A stretch of DNA of 36,790 nt from Methanothermococcus sp. SCGC AD-155-M21 (GTDB taxonomy: Archaea; AGJL01; Methanococci; Methanococcales; Methanococcaceae). Below the pieces are notes generated by a model, which saw only the letters and a program-made list of their open reading frames with translations, was not told the DNA's origin and searched no databases. The stretch is from the NCBI GenBank assembly GCA_019561565.1, contig JAHEPY010000092.1, positions 1 to 36,790 of the forward strand. Reading direction: 5' to 3'. Below are positions 35,730 to 36,790 of this stretch, piece by piece (the first letter of the stretch is position 1; each line of letters opens with the position of its first letter). Made by a program: the position numbers and the translations under genes.

Positions 35730-36790
35730 TTAAGACTCTGCCATCTCCATTATTATGGCTACATCCTTATAATCTATTATTCCGTTGTTATCCATATCAA
35801 GCCTTTTTTCATTGTCATTTGTTGCTATTTTACCAACATGCTGGTTTAATGTTATGTAAGCATCATCTGAGTCGATCCTATAGTTTCCATTGGCATCTCC
35901 CTTTATAACGCCAACTCCATTTGTAATTACAATTCTATCTCCGCCAAATAACATTACATTGGCAGTTTCTTTACTTGTATCTACATGGTGCCTAAATCCT
36001 TTAAACTGCTCTGCTCCAGGACCGTATGCCATTATAGGAACTGGAACTCCAGTATGTTTGTGGGACATAAATTTTACTCCTACCTTTTCACTGAGGACCT
36101 CTCCTATGGCATTTCCAAGGGCATATTTATTATCAGAGTTCATAGCCTCTTTAATTTTCTTGACTTCCTCATCTGTTAGGTCCAATCCAGTGTATTTTTT
36201 AATAACTCCCTTTGGATCTCCCCCATTCTTTATTTCTTTTGCCATTGTTCCAGTGGTGGCCTTAATACTCAATATTTTGTCCTCATCTACTGGATCTCCA
36301 TAATCTATTCCAACTCCTAATCCTCCAGTTTCATGATCTGAAAGGACTACTACTAAGGTATTTTTATTTTTTCTTGCGTAATCGAGACAGTAGCCTACAA
36401 CTTCATCAAATTCCTTAGTTTCTGCTACAACAGAGGCAATATCATTGCCATGGGCTGCATGATCTATTCTTCCACTCTCTATCATTAAGAAGAAACCCTT
36501 ATCTGAATCCTTTTCCAATAAATCTATGGCCTTCTTTGTCATCTCCAATAATCCTACAGTTTTACTATCTCTATCCAATACATAGGGTACGTGGCTATCG
36601 GAAAATAATCCTAAAACATACTTTCCATTGGCACTTTCCAACTCTTCTCTGGTATATACTACTTCATATCCATTTTTCTTGGCTAATTTTAATTTATCAT
36701 CACTAAATATCTTCTTACCTCCCCCAAATAATACATTGACCTTTTCCTCCATTAATTGATCTGCTATTTCCTCTTCCATACTTCTTTTTT
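35730..36790 (-). CDS. alkaline phosphatase with C-terminal dockerin, partial at window edge
   Basis: The reading frame stays open to the end of the window, so the N-terminus (signal peptide and Ser nucleophile region) is missing; the ATG at 36779 is internal. The visible 350 or so residues match the PhoA-type family: LFGGGKKIF, MIESGRIDHAAHGND, VVLSDHETGG (metal-site Asp-His) and SHKHTGVPVPIMAYGPGAEQFKG. The last 60 residues (35733-35905) are two dockerin-type calcium loops, DANGNYRIDSDD and DMDNNGIIDYKD, each followed by a helix. The protein is probably exported, hydrolysing phosphomonoesters outside the cell while docked to a cohesin-like partner. The last two points are inferred. Confidence 0.9.
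   Translation of the reverse strand, partial: KRSMEEEIADQLMEEKVNVLFGGGKKIFSDDKLKLAKKNGYEVVYTREELESANGKYVLGLFSDSHVPYVLDRDSKTVGLLEMTKKAIDLLEKDSDKGFFLMIESGRIDHAAHGNDIASVVAETKEFDEVVGYCLDYARKNKNTLVVVLSDHETGGLGVGIDYGDPVDEDKILSIKATTGTMAKEIKNGGDPKGVIKKYTGLDLTDEEVKKIKEAMNSDNKYALGNAIGEVLSEKVGVKFMSHKHTGVPVPIMAYGPGAEQFKGFRHHVDTSKETANVMLFGGDRIVITNGVGVIKGDANGNYRIDSDDAYITLNQHVGKIATNDNEKRLDMDNNGIIDYKDVAIIMEMAES
35733..35905 (-). other. dockerin type I-like domain
   Basis: Two EF-hand-like loops with acidic or Asn residues at positions 1, 3, 5, 9 and 12 (DANGNYRIDSDD and DMDNNGIIDYKD) are separated by about 24 residues. Each is followed by a short helix (AYITLNQHVGK and VAIIMEMAES). This duplicated pattern is diagnostic for dockerins rather than single EF hands. 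Confidence 0.85.

Noticed and set aside
36753-36779. ATG at 36779 as the phosphatase start
   Set aside because: The frame is open beyond it to the window edge and the family needs about 150 more N-terminal residues, including the Ser nucleophile.

Overview
The window is strongly AT-rich archaeal DNA from a methanogen of the order Methanococcales. The evidence is gene content: O-phosphoseryl-tRNA synthetase, an Hmd-family paralog, sulfopyruvate decarboxylase beta (coenzyme M synthesis), an ADP-dependent phosphofructokinase, a DUF2121/connectase protein and an archaeal proteasome operon that lacks exosome genes. Many starts follow GGTGAT-type Shine-Dalgarno sites, with several TTG or GTG starts. 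A thermophilic genus close to Methanocaldococcus, Methanotorris or Methanothermococcus fits best. The genus is an inference.

Layout. 1-4943 (+): glycogen synthase, glucose-6-phosphate isomerase and ADP-dependent phosphofructokinase, a sugar-storage and sugar-phosphate block. 4963-5841 (-): connectase-like Ntn hydrolase, divergent from the operon 6246-9826 (+): psmA, SBDS, rpl37Ae, rpoP, Brix protein, Pcc1, prefoldin beta. 9827-11344: AT-rich spacer with a GC-rich foldable element and a decayed IS982-like insertion sequence (terminal repeats, 7-bp target duplication, two frameshifts) sitting in the pyrG leader. 11345-14012 (+): CTP synthase and the GMP synthase ATPase subunit. 14013-15821: long leader and a MOP-family flippase. 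15881-21037 (-): AzgA-type purine permease and SMC. 21434-22732 (+): aminotransferase. 22844-25803 (-): Hmd paralog and SepRS, separated by an (AT)26 tract. 26112-26840 (+): FetB-like permease. 26849-27715 (-): HisG. 27987-30453 (+): PyrB, HisA-like protein, ComE. 30446-31168 (-): unassigned protein. 31571-35617 (+): radical SAM protein, GT4 glycosyltransferase, precorrin-2 dehydrogenase, archease and QueE-like enzyme. 35730-36790 (-): 3' part of an alkaline phosphatase with a C-terminal dockerin, cut by the window edge.

The strongest unexplained signal is a dispersed, relatively GC-rich element with the shared core CTAAGCACTGG or a close variant. It occurs three times (about 14222, 31372 on the minus strand, and 32592). 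Each copy lies upstream of a gene and in that gene's orientation. It looks like a structured leader or small-RNA family. Other points of interest are the Hmd paralog that has lost the iron-binding cysteine and sits next to SepRS, the dockerin-phosphatase fusion, a 20-bp perfect palindrome in the smc/aminotransferase divergent promoter, and a 23-base sequence shared by the pyrG and flippase leaders.
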